This document shows positions 56,316 to 64,000 of a DNA stretch of 64,000 nt, in pieces. Below the pieces are notes generated by a model. That model had not been told where the DNA came from and searched no databases. It worked only from the letters and a program-made list of their open reading frames with translations. The stretch is taken from contig NZ_WMKZ01000026.1 in assembly GCF_019024285.1 (NCBI RefSeq), positions 1-64,000 of the forward strand, given 5' to 3'. Both the position numbers and the translations under genes were made by a program. Origin of the DNA: Alkalihalobacterium elongatum (GTDB lineage: Bacteria > Bacillota > Bacilli > Bacillales > Bacillaceae_F). Every line of letters starts with the position of its first letter. The first letter of the stretch is position 1.

Positions 56316-56348
56316 AAAGAAGTATGGCCGATGCTATACTTCTTTTTT
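56316..56348 (+). terminator. Terminator after the SufR-like gene
   Basis: AAAAGAAGTAT pairs with ATACTTCTTTT and ends in TTTT. Confidence 0.85.
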
Positions 56349-56396
56349 GTATTTATCCAGTCTATAATATGAAAATAAAGATAAGGTGCATTTATG

Positions 56397-56409
56397 GGTG
56401 CCAGGCACC
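56397..56409. repeat. GGTGCCAGGCACC palindrome
   Basis: A 13-bp palindrome, 25 bp before yutF. The same word forms both arms' ends of the larger inverted repeat after yutF (57234-57281). Confidence 0.8.
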
Positions 56410-56434
56410 ATAAAACAAAAGTAAAGGGGTTCTT

Positions 56435-57211
56435 ATGAAAAATTATAAAGGTTTTTTAATTGATTTAGATGGAACGGTTTACCGTGGTAAAGAACGAATT
56501 GAAGAAGCAGTGGATTGGATTAATCGAATTCATCAATCAGGTTTACCATACTTATTTGTGACGAATAATTCATCAAAGACACCTGAACAAGTGTCCCATA
56601 CATTGAATCAAATGGGAGTTCAATCGACGAGCGATCACGTGTTTACAACAAGCTTAGCAACAGCCAACTACATAGCTGAGATTAATAAAGCATCCAAGGT
56701 ATTTATGATCGGTGAAGTTGGTCTGCAAGAAGCGCTGCAGTCCAAGGGGCTCGAAATTACTGCAGAACAAGAAGCTGATGTTGTCGTGATGGGCATTGAT
56801 CGCGCTATCACATATGAGAAATTGGCTCAGGCATGCTTGCATGTAAGAAAAGGAGCAACTTTTATTTCGACGAATGGCGATAAAGCGATACCGACGGAGA
56901 GGGGACTTCTGCCTGGAAATGGTTCGCTTACGTCAGTGGTTGCTGTTTCTACAGGAGTAACACCTACATTCATTGGAAAACCCGAATCAATTATCATCGA
57001 ACAGGCATTACAGCAATTGGGTACGAGTAAAGAAGAAACATTAATGATAGGCGACAACTACGATACGGATATTATGGCAGGGATAAAAGCGGGGATTGAC
57101 ACGCTGATCGTTCATACTGGTGTTACGTCAAAAGAAGATTTAAAACAAGTTGAACATCAACCAACCTATTCACTCACATCGTTATCAGAATATGTGTTTG
57201 CAGAAGAATAA
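56435..57211 (+). CDS. yutF: HAD-family phosphatase YutF
   Basis: 258 residues of the NagD/p-nitrophenyl phosphatase subfamily (HAD superfamily IIA). Motif I is DLDGTVYRG (D10 nucleophile, D12), motif II TNNSSKTPE, and motifs III/IV GKPESIIIEQ and GDNYDTDIMAG. It is cytosolic. The physiological substrate is unknown; small phosphosugars or nucleotides are typical. AAAGGGG precedes the ATG. It is flanked by GGTGCCAGGCACC palindromes on both sides. Confidence 0.9.
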   Translation: MKNYKGFLIDLDGTVYRGKERIEEAVDWINRIHQSGLPYLFVTNNSSKTPEQVSHTLNQMGVQSTSDHVFTTSLATANYIAEINKASKVFMIGEVGLQEALQSKGLEITAEQEADVVVMGIDRAITYEKLAQACLHVRKGATFISTNGDKAIPTERGLLPGNGSLTSVVAVSTGVTPTFIGKPESIIIEQALQQLGTSKEETLMIGDNYDTDIMAGIKAGIDTLIVHTGVTSKEDLKQVEHQPTYSLTSLSEYVFAEE

Positions 57212-57233
57212 AAGAATAAAGGTATTAATAAAC

Positions 57234-57289
57234 GGTGCCAGGCACCTTTAGCTCAATACAGTGCTAAAGGTGCCTGGCACCCATTTTTT
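57234..57289. terminator. Large inverted repeat between yutF and yutG
   Basis: A perfect 19-bp stem (57234-57252 with 57263-57281) with a 10-base loop. The arms begin GGTGCCAGGCACC and run into TTTAGC. A T run follows. It can end both convergent genes. Confidence 0.85.
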
Positions 57290-57779
57290 ATTCACAGTTT
57301 GCGGCGCGGTGTGCAAGTCGACTAGATGCTGCGGCTGCAATTGCACCGACAATATCATCTAAAAACGTATGGCATTCTTTGGATTCCTTATCATTTAGTT
57401 TCTCAAGGATACCAGGTTTTTGTTTATCGATGTACCCGTAATTTGTAAAACCAATCGAGCCATAAACATTAACAATTGACAAAGCAATAATTTCATCGAC
57501 ACCATATAATCCTTCATCGCTTTGAATAATACTCAATAGTGGTTCCTCAATTAGGCCTTTTTCAGCCAGTTTGTCTAGTTGTATCCCTGTAATAATCGCA
57601 TTTTGTACTTCTCTTTTTGAAAGAACACGATCAACGTTCAACTTACACTCATCAATATCTAAATTTGGATGATATTTCACTTGTAAGAAGTAAACAAGAT
57701 CGGCAATATCATCTAAGGAAACTCCTCGTTCTTCTAGCGATTTTCTTGCTACTTCCTCGAGGTTATACTCTTCCTTCAT
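57288..57779 (-). CDS. yutG: YutG-like PgpA-family protein
   Basis: 163 residues of the phosphatidylglycerophosphatase A-like family. Visible are ERGVSLDDIADLVYFLQ, GVDEIIALSIVNVYGSIGF, NYGYIDKQKPG and a late HTFLDDIVGAIAAAASSRL, which fits PgpA conserved acidic positions. Enteric PgpA is a membrane enzyme; this soluble version has no strong membrane helix, so lipid phosphatase activity is uncertain. It converges on yutF. Confidence 0.82.
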   Translation of the reverse strand: MKEEYNLEEVARKSLEERGVSLDDIADLVYFLQVKYHPNLDIDECKLNVDRVLSKREVQNAIITGIQLDKLAEKGLIEEPLLSIIQSDEGLYGVDEIIALSIVNVYGSIGFTNYGYIDKQKPGILEKLNDKESKECHTFLDDIVGAIAAAASSRLAHRAANCE

Positions 57780-58119
57780 CTACATCACCTCATTTATAAT
57801 TTCAGCACTAGTTGTCCATCTTTCCTGGTAACCTTCATAAAAAATCGTTGCCCGCCGTAAGATTAAAGACACAGACGGAACATAGCATTAACCAGAAACC
57901 AGATACCGATAACAACATCATTATGCTTCATAGAGACCCACATTATGAGGATCTCAACTGTTACACGCTTAAAAAAAATATCCAGATACTATTTATTGTA
58001 TGTTGGTCTTCTAAAAACATACTTGTCATAAATACAACGAGCCCAATCCTTAGTTACACTTTTTTAAATATAGGTCATAGACTATATTATGAAGTAGGCT
58101 GACGAGGAGTGAATAAAAC
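57780..58119. other. Divergent gap between yutG and yutH
   Basis: 340 bp holding both promoters. A frame on the plus strand (57812-58102) lacks a ribosome binding site and coding look. No regulatory site was recognised. Confidence 0.4.
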
Positions 58120-59154
58120 ATGTTTGAGCGCAATATCTACGACTATTATCAGCTGTACTGTGAGGAACGGTTCATGTTAGGCGATTTTGAAGGCTTTGAA
58201 GCGAAGCAGGAATATTATGTATTTGTCCCAATTCAATTTACCGCAGGCCAAACCATTCAAGATATGGTATTAATGTCGGAGCATCTTAAAACAAATGGAG
58301 AACAAAGTATAGCAGAGGTAATTCCAACGATTCGGAACCAATCCATTGCTTTAGTAGATGGGGTTGAAGGATTTTTATTTAAGCTTCCTAGCGGTCAAAA
58401 TGAATGGAGAGGTGAAGGAGAAGGGATTGGTCGAACGCTAGCTTTCTTTCACCATAAGGGGAGTCGTATTCAGTCTGTGCGCCATTCAACCACGAACTAT
58501 TATGGACACTGGAAACTAATTTGGGAAAAAAGACTAACCCAATTAGAGCAATGGTATCAAAGAATGTTACAACAACTACCTCAAACAGAAGTTGATGAAG
58601 CATTTGTAATGAGTTTTCCCTACTATATGGGGTTGACTGAAAATGCCATACAATACGTTGCAGATAGTGATATTGATGAACCTTATCGAGCCAATGAACA
58701 ACCAGTTATTTGCCATAACAGTTTTAGAGAAAATTCATGGCTTTCTTCACCAAACACACCAGATTCTTTAATAAAGCTTCCATCGAATTTTATTATCGAC
58801 CACCCAAGCCGAGACGTGGCAGAATGGATTCGAAGTGAATTTCATGGAGAGGAATTTTCAGAAGAAAATATCGTTTCATTTATTTATGATTATGAAAGTG
58901 TAACCCCGTTAAGTTCTTATGCATGGCGAATGATTTATGCCAGATTGTTGTTCCCGTTAAACTACTTTGAAACGTTAGAAAATTATTATGGCACTCAATT
59001 GAAGGAAGAACGAATGTATTACGGGGAAACTTTTTTTAACTTGATTGACCGAGAACAAAGAAATCAAAAATTTCTCACCGAGTTTTATGATTTGATGGAA
59101 AATAGTCAAATGGTCGCGCGGGTCCCAAGGGTTGATTGGCTCCACTATTTATGA
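58120..59154 (+). CDS. yutH: Spore coat-associated protein YutH
   Basis: 344 residues related to the CotS/YutH group of kinase-like spore coat proteins. A late segment, PVICHNSFRENSWLSSP, and SNFIIDHPSRDVAEWIRSEF match the aminoglycoside-phosphotransferase-like catalytic region, but the classic HGD/D loop is degraded (HNS), so kinase activity is doubtful. It is made in sporulating cells. GAGGAGTG precedes the ATG. B. subtilis has the same order yutF-yutG-yutH. Confidence 0.82.
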   Translation: MFERNIYDYYQLYCEERFMLGDFEGFEAKQEYYVFVPIQFTAGQTIQDMVLMSEHLKTNGEQSIAEVIPTIRNQSIALVDGVEGFLFKLPSGQNEWRGEGEGIGRTLAFFHHKGSRIQSVRHSTTNYYGHWKLIWEKRLTQLEQWYQRMLQQLPQTEVDEAFVMSFPYYMGLTENAIQYVADSDIDEPYRANEQPVICHNSFRENSWLSSPNTPDSLIKLPSNFIIDHPSRDVAEWIRSEFHGEEFSEENIVSFIYDYESVTPLSSYAWRMIYARLLFPLNYFETLENYYGTQLKEERMYYGETFFNLIDREQRNQKFLTEFYDLMENSQMVARVPRVDWLHYL

Positions 59155-59186
59155 GAAGATCGGTTAAAAAAGGTAGGAAATTATAA

Positions 59187-60167
59187 ATGAAGCCATATAT
59201 TTTTATTACGAGAAAAATCCCAGAAAACCTTTTAACTGAACTTTATGAAGTTGCGGAAGTCAAGATGTGGGACCATGAAGATGTCCCTGTTCCTAATGAT
59301 GTATTAAAAAAGGAACTGGAAAAAGCTGACGCGTTATTTTCTCTCGTTTCAGACCCGATACGCTCCGAACAGTTAACCAATTGTCCTAATTTAAAAGTAA
59401 TTGCAAATATGGCAGTGGGGTATGACAATATTGATGTTAAATTAGCAACAAGTAAAGGGATTGTTGTTTGCCATACGCCAGATGTGCTAACAGATACGAC
59501 TGCGGATTTAACATTTGCGCTATTATTAGCTACAGCCAGGAGAATTCCTGAAGCTACGCGTTATATTTCAAATGATGAGTGGAACCAATGGAGTCCTTAC
59601 CTTCTTGCAGGAACGGATGTCCATCATAAAACTATCGGTATTGTCGGTATGGGACGAATTGGCGAAGCCGTTGCAAGGCGGGCGAAAGGGTTTGATATGA
59701 ATATTTTATATCACAACCGCTCACGAAAAGAGGAAGCTGAACAAAAAATTGGGGCAAAGTATTGTACTTTTGAAGAATTGCTGGAGCAATCGGACTATGT
59801 GGTATGTTTAGCACCGCTGACGCCTGAAACGAAGGAGTTATTTGATGAACAGGCGTTTCAACAGATGAAAAGCTCGGCTATTTTTATTAATGCATCAAGA
59901 GGTGGATTGGTTAAAGAGCCAGCTCTGTTAGAAGCGTTACAAAAAGGGATTATAAAGGGAGCAGGCCTTGATGTATTTGCAGAAGAGCCAATCCGAGCAA
60001 CGCACCCACTAGTTCAACTTCCGAATGTTGTAGCGATACCTCATATTGGAAGCGCTACGGTTGAAACGAGAGATGCAATGGCTAAGATGACAGTTCAAAA
60101 TATCACGAGATACCTAAAAGGAGAACAACCGATTGCCGCTGTCAATTTAAAAGAATTAGGAGTGTAG
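59187..60167 (+). CDS. D-2-hydroxyacid dehydrogenase (glycerate/glyoxylate type)
   Basis: 326 residues. The NAD(P)-binding motif is GIVGMGRIGEAVARRA, the catalytic Arg is in NASRGGLVKEPAL, Glu in DVFAEEPI and His in PHIGSATVETRD. This set is typical of glyoxylate/hydroxypyruvate reductase or D-glycerate dehydrogenase. It reduces glyoxylate or hydroxypyruvate in the cytosol. It follows yutH by 32 bp and is followed 1 bp later by a DUF1450 gene, so all three may share a transcript. Exact substrate is not certain. Confidence 0.88.
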   Translation: MKPYIFITRKIPENLLTELYEVAEVKMWDHEDVPVPNDVLKKELEKADALFSLVSDPIRSEQLTNCPNLKVIANMAVGYDNIDVKLATSKGIVVCHTPDVLTDTTADLTFALLLATARRIPEATRYISNDEWNQWSPYLLAGTDVHHKTIGIVGMGRIGEAVARRAKGFDMNILYHNRSRKEEAEQKIGAKYCTFEELLEQSDYVVCLAPLTPETKELFDEQAFQQMKSSAIFINASRGGLVKEPALLEALQKGIIKGAGLDVFAEEPIRATHPLVQLPNVVAIPHIGSATVETRDAMAKMTVQNITRYLKGEQPIAAVNLKELGV

Positions 60168-60168
60168 A

Positions 60169-60390
60169 ATGTCTCACCAAATCGAATGTTGCTTTATTAA
60201 TCGATTAAACGGAAGTGAAGCGATTTTTTCCGATCTTGAAAAAAGAAAAGATGTTAACGTACAAACGTTTAGTTGTATCGGTAACTGTCATCGCTGTGCA
60301 GAAGAATTTCATTGCATGATCGGTGGAGAACGATTGACAGCATCAACCCCAGAGCAATTATATGAAAAAATTATTGCGAAACTAAAATAG
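60169..60390 (+). CDS. DUF1450 family protein
   Basis: 73 residues of the DUF1450 (YuzB-like) family. Four Cys are arranged CIGNCHRCAEEFHC in the middle, suggesting metal or Fe-S binding; an earlier Cys is in ECCF. Function is unknown. It starts 1 bp after the dehydrogenase stop, so it is translationally coupled. Confidence 0.78.
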   Translation: MSHQIECCFINRLNGSEAIFSDLEKRKDVNVQTFSCIGNCHRCAEEFHCMIGGERLTASTPEQLYEKIIAKLK

Positions 60391-60394
60391 AAGG

Positions 60395-60431
60395 CGAAGG
60401 ACGGTCATTAGGACCTGTCCTTCCTTTTTTT
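60395..60431 (+). terminator. Terminator after the DUF1450 gene
   Basis: CGAAGGAC pairs with GTCCTTC, followed by CTTTTTTT. Confidence 0.85.
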
Positions 60432-60479
60432 GTTTTTTACCAAATGTTGTTGCTCTAAAAAAACAGAAAATGTTAGTTT

Positions 60480-60600
60480 CGCCGATATAATTGATTTTGC
60501 GCCGATAAATCTCAAGTTACGCCGATATATTCAAAATTGCGCCGATATATTTAAAGAGTTCGCCGATATATTCAAGGTTACGCCGATATTTCTGATATAC
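60480..60600. repeat. Tandem repeat array, six 20-21-bp units
   Basis: Units start at 60480, 60500, 60520, 60540, 60561 and 60581, each beginning CGCCGATA. The second half varies. It lies in the gap before hom. An open frame through it (60430-60663) is a repeat artefact. No spacers. Confidence 0.88.
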
Positions 60601-60962
60601 AGTAGTAAAAAGGTGCTGTTAACGAGTAATAATTTCATCAACCCTCCAAATCAGCAAATTTAATACTCGATCTTCATCCTTTTGCCCCAACTTTTTGTGA
60701 AAAGTGAAATTTTACAAGCCTAAAGACTTTTCTAAAGGAATCGCCCAAAACTACATATTAATCATTCATAAAGTTCATATTGTTCATCAATTCTTTATAA
60801 TCGAAACGAGCACAATGTGTTAGAATTATTTTAATAGAAAAATAATTCAAATAAACCCTTGTAAATTAAAGGCACTAGAATTATAATGTCCTTTATAGAT
60901 ATACATTTGTTTATTCTGGATACACATAAAAAGAATAAAACCAATGTTGAGGAGTGGGGAAT
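60601..60962 (+). promoter_or_regulatory. Leader of the hom-thrC-thrB operon
   Basis: AT-rich, 360 bp, ending in GAGGAG before the hom start. No riboswitch or T-box features were recognised. Confidence 0.35.
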
Positions 60963-62255
60963 GTGAAAGGGATTTCGATCGGATTACTTGGTCTAGGAAC
61001 GGTTGGTTCGGGTGTTATTAAAATCGTTGAAGGACATCAAGAAGAGCTCATGCACCAAGTCGGATGTCCAGTGACAGTTGGTAAAGTGCTTGTCCGCTCT
61101 CTTGAAAAAAAGAGAAACGTAGAAATAGATGAAAATAAATTAACCGAAAATCCAGATGAGGTTATCGACAACTCTAATATTGACGTAGTTATCGAGGTTA
61201 TGGGGGGAGTAAAAGAGGCAAAAGCCTTTATTATTCGTTCGTTACAAAATAAAAAGCATGTCGTTACAGCGAATAAAGACTTAATGGCTCTACACGGGGC
61301 AGAGCTGCTCCAAGTCGCTCAAGATAACGGCTGTGACTTATACTATGAGGCGAGTGTTGCAGGGGGCATACCGATCATCCGTAGCTTATCAGAAGGGTTA
61401 GCTTCTGACCGAATTACAAAAATGATGGGGATTGTGAATGGAACGACGAATTTTATTTTAACGAAAATGAGCAAGCAAGGCAGCTCATATGAGGAAGTTT
61501 TAAAAGAGGCTCAAGAGTTAGGGTTTGCTGAAAGTGATCCTACATCTGATGTTGAAGGCCTCGACGCAGCGCGAAAAATGGCAATCCTAGCAACATTAGG
61601 CTTCTCCATGAACGTTAAGCTAGAAGATGTTGTTGTTCGCGGGATTACAACGATCACTCAAGAGGATCTTCACTATTGCGACCAGCTCGGCTATACGATG
61701 AAATTAATTGGTTTGGCGGATCGGAATGAAGGTCGAGTTGAAGTTAGTGTGCAGCCAACTTTATTACCAAGTGAACATCCATTAGCGTCAGTAAATGATG
61801 AGTTTAATGCCGTTTATGTGTACGGAGAAGCAGTAGGTGAGACGATGTTCTACGGACCTGGAGCTGGTTCATTACCAACGGCCACAGCTATCGTTTCTGA
61901 CCTCGTTACAGTGATGAAAAACATGAGACTTGGAGTTACAGGAAGAAATGTCATTGCTCCACTTTATAATAAAGAATTAAAAACAGATGAAGAAATAAAA
62001 TCCAAATATTTCTTGCGTTTGCATGTTGTTGATAAGGCAGGTACATTCTCGGCGATTACCTCATTGTTTGCACAACACGGTGTAAGTTTTGAGAAGCTTT
62101 TACAATTGCCAATTAAAGAAGCAGAATTAGCAGAAATCATTATTATCACACATACGACAAGTAAAAAGACATATGAAGAGATTTACCAAGCATTAAACGA
62201 CCTAGAGGTTATTCAATCTGTTGAAAGCAGTTACCGTGTTGAGGGGGGAAAGTAA
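60963..62255 (+). CDS. hom: Homoserine dehydrogenase
   Basis: 430 residues. NAD(P)-binding [12 protein letters not shown] is at about residues 6-17; the catalytic core contains [13 protein letters not shown] and [13 protein letters not shown] with the NGTTNFIL block. A C-terminal ACT domain (about 345-430, [18 protein letters not shown]) probably senses threonine. It makes homoserine for threonine and methionine. I choose the GTG at 60963 with GAGGAG 8 bases upstream over the GTG at 60954. First gene of hom-thrC-thrB. Confidence 0.96.
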   Translation: MKGISIGLLGLGTVGSGVIKIVEGHQEELMHQVGCPVTVGKVLVRSLEKKRNVEIDENKLTENPDEVIDNSNIDVVIEVMGGVKEAKAFIIRSLQNKKHVVTANKDLMALHGAELLQVAQDNGCDLYYEASVAGGIPIIRSLSEGLASDRITKMMGIVNGTTNFILTKMSKQGSSYEEVLKEAQELGFAESDPTSDVEGLDAARKMAILATLGFSMNVKLEDVVVRGITTITQEDLHYCDQLGYTMKLIGLADRNEGRVEVSVQPTLLPSEHPLASVNDEFNAVYVYGEAVGETMFYGPGAGSLPTATAIVSDLVTVMKNMRLGVTGRNVIAPLYNKELKTDEEIKSKYFLRLHVVDKAGTFSAITSLFAQHGVSFEKLLQLPIKEAELAEIIIITHTTSKKTYEEIYQALNDLEVIQSVESSYRVEGGK

Positions 62256-62259
62256 TATT

Positions 62260-63324
62260 ATGAGTAAGTGGAAAGGTTTACTAGAAGAATATAAACAATT
62301 TTTACCGATAAATGAAAATACACCAATGCTGTCATTACGAGAAGGAAATACTCCACTGATTCCATTAGAAAATCTTTCAAAGGAATGGGGAGTGGAAGTC
62401 TATGTAAAAGTAGAAGGGGCTAACCCTACAGGTTCTTTTAAAGATCGTGGAATGGTCATGGCTGTTGCCAAAGCAAAAGAGGAAGGTAGTAAAACAATCA
62501 TTTGTGCTTCTACAGGAAATACATCAGCTGCTGCAGCTGCGTACGGCGCTCGTGCAGGTCTTCGTTGCATCGTAGTTATTCCAGAAGGCAAAATTGCTTT
62601 AGGAAAGCTTGCGCAAGCTGTTATGTATGGTGCTGAAGTGCTTGAAATTAAAGGGAACTTTGATAATGCTTTAGATATTGTTCGAAAAATTAGTGAGCAA
62701 GAACCGATCACACTCGTAAACTCAGTCAATCCATATCGTATTGAAGGTCAAAAAACGGCTGCCTTTGAAATTTGTGATGCTCTCGGGCAAGCACCAGATG
62801 TATTAGCGATCCCAGTTGGAAATGCAGGTAACATTACAGCGTACTGGAAAGGCTTCAAAGAATATAACGAACATAAGCAAACGGGTCTTCCAGAGATGCG
62901 TGGTTTTGAGGCTGAAGGTGCTGCTGCCATCGTGAAAAATGAAGTGATTGAGGAACCAGAAACGATTGCAACAGCGATACGAATTGGGAATCCAGCGAGC
63001 TGGAAGCAGGCGGTAGCTGCTGCAGACGAATCAAATGGAAAAATTGATTATGTAACAGATGACGAAATTTTAGCAGCATACAAACTGCTCGCTAGCAGAG
63101 AAGGTGTTTTTGCTGAACCAGCATCATGTGCTTCCATTGCAGGACTTATGAAGCAAATCCAATCAGGTGAAATCAAAAAAGGTTCGAAAGTCGTTTGTGT
63201 GTTAACAGGAAACGGACTAAAAGATCCTACAACAGCGATGGGGACAGTTGAAGTAAAACCTGTTGTTCTACCAAATAGTGAGGAAGCCTTTATGGAACAC
63301 ATTAAAGGCGGTGTCCACCAATGA
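62260..63324 (+). CDS. thrC: Threonine synthase
   Basis: 354 residues, a PLP enzyme that converts O-phosphohomoserine to threonine. The PLP Lys is in GSFKDRGM (about residue 60), and the phosphate-binding loop is PVGNAGNI. The ATG at 62260 has GAGGGGGG upstream; the frame extends to 62221 inside hom without a site. Its stop overlaps the thrB start (ATGA). Confidence 0.96.
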   Translation: MSKWKGLLEEYKQFLPINENTPMLSLREGNTPLIPLENLSKEWGVEVYVKVEGANPTGSFKDRGMVMAVAKAKEEGSKTIICASTGNTSAAAAAYGARAGLRCIVVIPEGKIALGKLAQAVMYGAEVLEIKGNFDNALDIVRKISEQEPITLVNSVNPYRIEGQKTAAFEICDALGQAPDVLAIPVGNAGNITAYWKGFKEYNEHKQTGLPEMRGFEAEGAAAIVKNEVIEEPETIATAIRIGNPASWKQAVAAADESNGKIDYVTDDEILAAYKLLASREGVFAEPASCASIAGLMKQIQSGEIKKGSKVVCVLTGNGLKDPTTAMGTVEVKPVVLPNSEEAFMEHIKGGVHQ

Positions 63325-64000
63325 GCTTAGAGAAAATGCTCATTACGGTTCCTGCAAGCTCTGCAAATTTAGGGCCAGGCTTCGATTCAATCGGTTTAGC
63401 GGTCAACCGTTATTTAACATTAAAAGTTCAACCGAGCGATAAATGGCGTTTTCATTCCAATTCTCCAGAGCTAAAAGGTGTTCCTGAAGGAAAAGAAAAT
63501 CTCATTTACGAAGTTGCAGAACACATCGCCCATGAGCTAAGTGGTGACCTGTATCCTTGTGATGTTGAAATGGTCAGCGATATTCCCCTAGCTAGAGGAT
63601 TGGGGAGTAGTGCAGCAGCGATTGTTGCTGGCATTGAGTTAGCTAACCAACTATTACAGGCGAATTTAACGACTGATGAAAAAGTAAGGTTTGCAAGCCT
63701 GTGGGAAGGTCACCCTGATAACGTAGCACCATCGATTTACGGCGGATTAGTTGTTGGAAGCCATAGCGCAGAGCGAACGGATGTCGTCTATTGTGGTGTA
63801 CCTGAAATTGATCTTGTTATGCTCGTACCTGATAAGGAACTGCTAACGAAAAAAGCGAGAAGTATTTTACCTGAACAACTGCCATTTAAAGATGCTATTA
63901 GAGGCAGTGGTCTTGCAAATGTCTTAGTGGCTGCAATCATGCAAGGAAATTGGAAGTTAGCTGGACAGATGATGACGCGTGATCTTTTCCATCAGCCCTA
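63321..64000 (+). CDS. thrB: Homoserine kinase (cut by the window edge)
   Basis: The first ~226 residues of a GHMP kinase. The opening [19 protein letters not shown] and the ATP-binding loop [12 protein letters not shown] are diagnostic of ThrB. It phosphorylates homoserine for ThrC. The ATG overlaps the thrC stop by four bases. About 80 C-terminal residues should lie beyond 64000. Confidence 0.95.
   Translation, partial: MSLEKMLITVPASSANLGPGFDSIGLAVNRYLTLKVQPSDKWRFHSNSPELKGVPEGKENLIYEVAEHIAHELSGDLYPCDVEMVSDIPLARGLGSSAAAIVAGIELANQLLQANLTTDEKVRFASLWEGHPDNVAPSIYGGLVVGSHSAERTDVVYCGVPEIDLVMLVPDKELLTKKARSILPEQLPFKDAIRGSGLANVLVAAIMQGNWKLAGQMMTRDLFHQP

Noticed and set aside
60430-60663. 77-codon frame with repeated ADIF peptides
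   Set aside because: The peptide repeats come from the 20-bp tandem DNA array; the frame starts inside the preceding terminator region without a ribosome binding site.

Overview
The window looks like chromosome from a low-to-mid GC, endospore-forming Bacillaceae bacterium, possibly an alkaliphilic or halotolerant relative of Bacillus. The evidence is strong AGGAGG-type ribosome binding sites with GTG/TTG starts, spore coat and spore lipoprotein genes, S-box and L-box riboswitches, and gene order shared with the Bacillus subtilis yus, suf, yun and yut loci. No tRNA, rRNA or CRISPR array was seen. The species cannot be named from this window.

Layout. 1-415 is an eight-copy array of a 52-bp tandem repeat. 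508-10,000 holds yusU, two CotF-like coat genes (minus strand), the fatty-acid beta-oxidation operon fadN-fadA-fadE behind a FadR operator, yusI, gcvH, yusG and a membrane protein. 10,039-14,320 holds an MFS transporter and the metNPQ methionine ABC importer under a SAM riboswitch. 15,836-20,993 is the Fe-S assembly operon sufCDSUB.

20,959-34,597 is a 13.6-kb integrated island at the 3' end of sufB, bounded by 39-bp perfect direct repeats. Its layout is that of a phage-inducible chromosomal island or similar satellite: leftward integrase and XRE repressor, divergent excisionase-like gene, DUF927 replication ATPase, a repeat-rich presumed origin, small genes, then cargo. The cargo is a type IIS restriction-modification pair (a double N6-adenine methyltransferase and an AlwI-family nuclease) plus a two-gene unit of a membrane coiled-coil protein and a DGQHR (DndB-like) protein. 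The second unit is the best candidate for an undescribed system. To its right, 34,598-35,803 is the decayed end of a second related island with an integrase pseudogene, one cargo gene and a third, diverged copy of the sufB tail.

36,048-48,241 returns to core genes: a monoheme cytochrome-like membrane protein, yunF-yunE-yunD-yunC, thyA-dfrA (preceded by dispersed repeats), yunB, a lysine-riboswitch-controlled NhaC-type transporter, and an NSS transporter with its small subunit. 48,536-60,390 carries lytH, lipA, the yutC/yutD/yutE/yutF/yutG/yutH series, glpX, a DUF3055 gene, a SufR-like regulator, a D-glycerate dehydrogenase-like gene and a DUF1450 gene. 60,963 to the end is hom-thrC-thrB, with thrB cut by the window edge. 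Two further arrays of about 20-bp repeats lie at 52,149-52,290 and 60,480-60,600.
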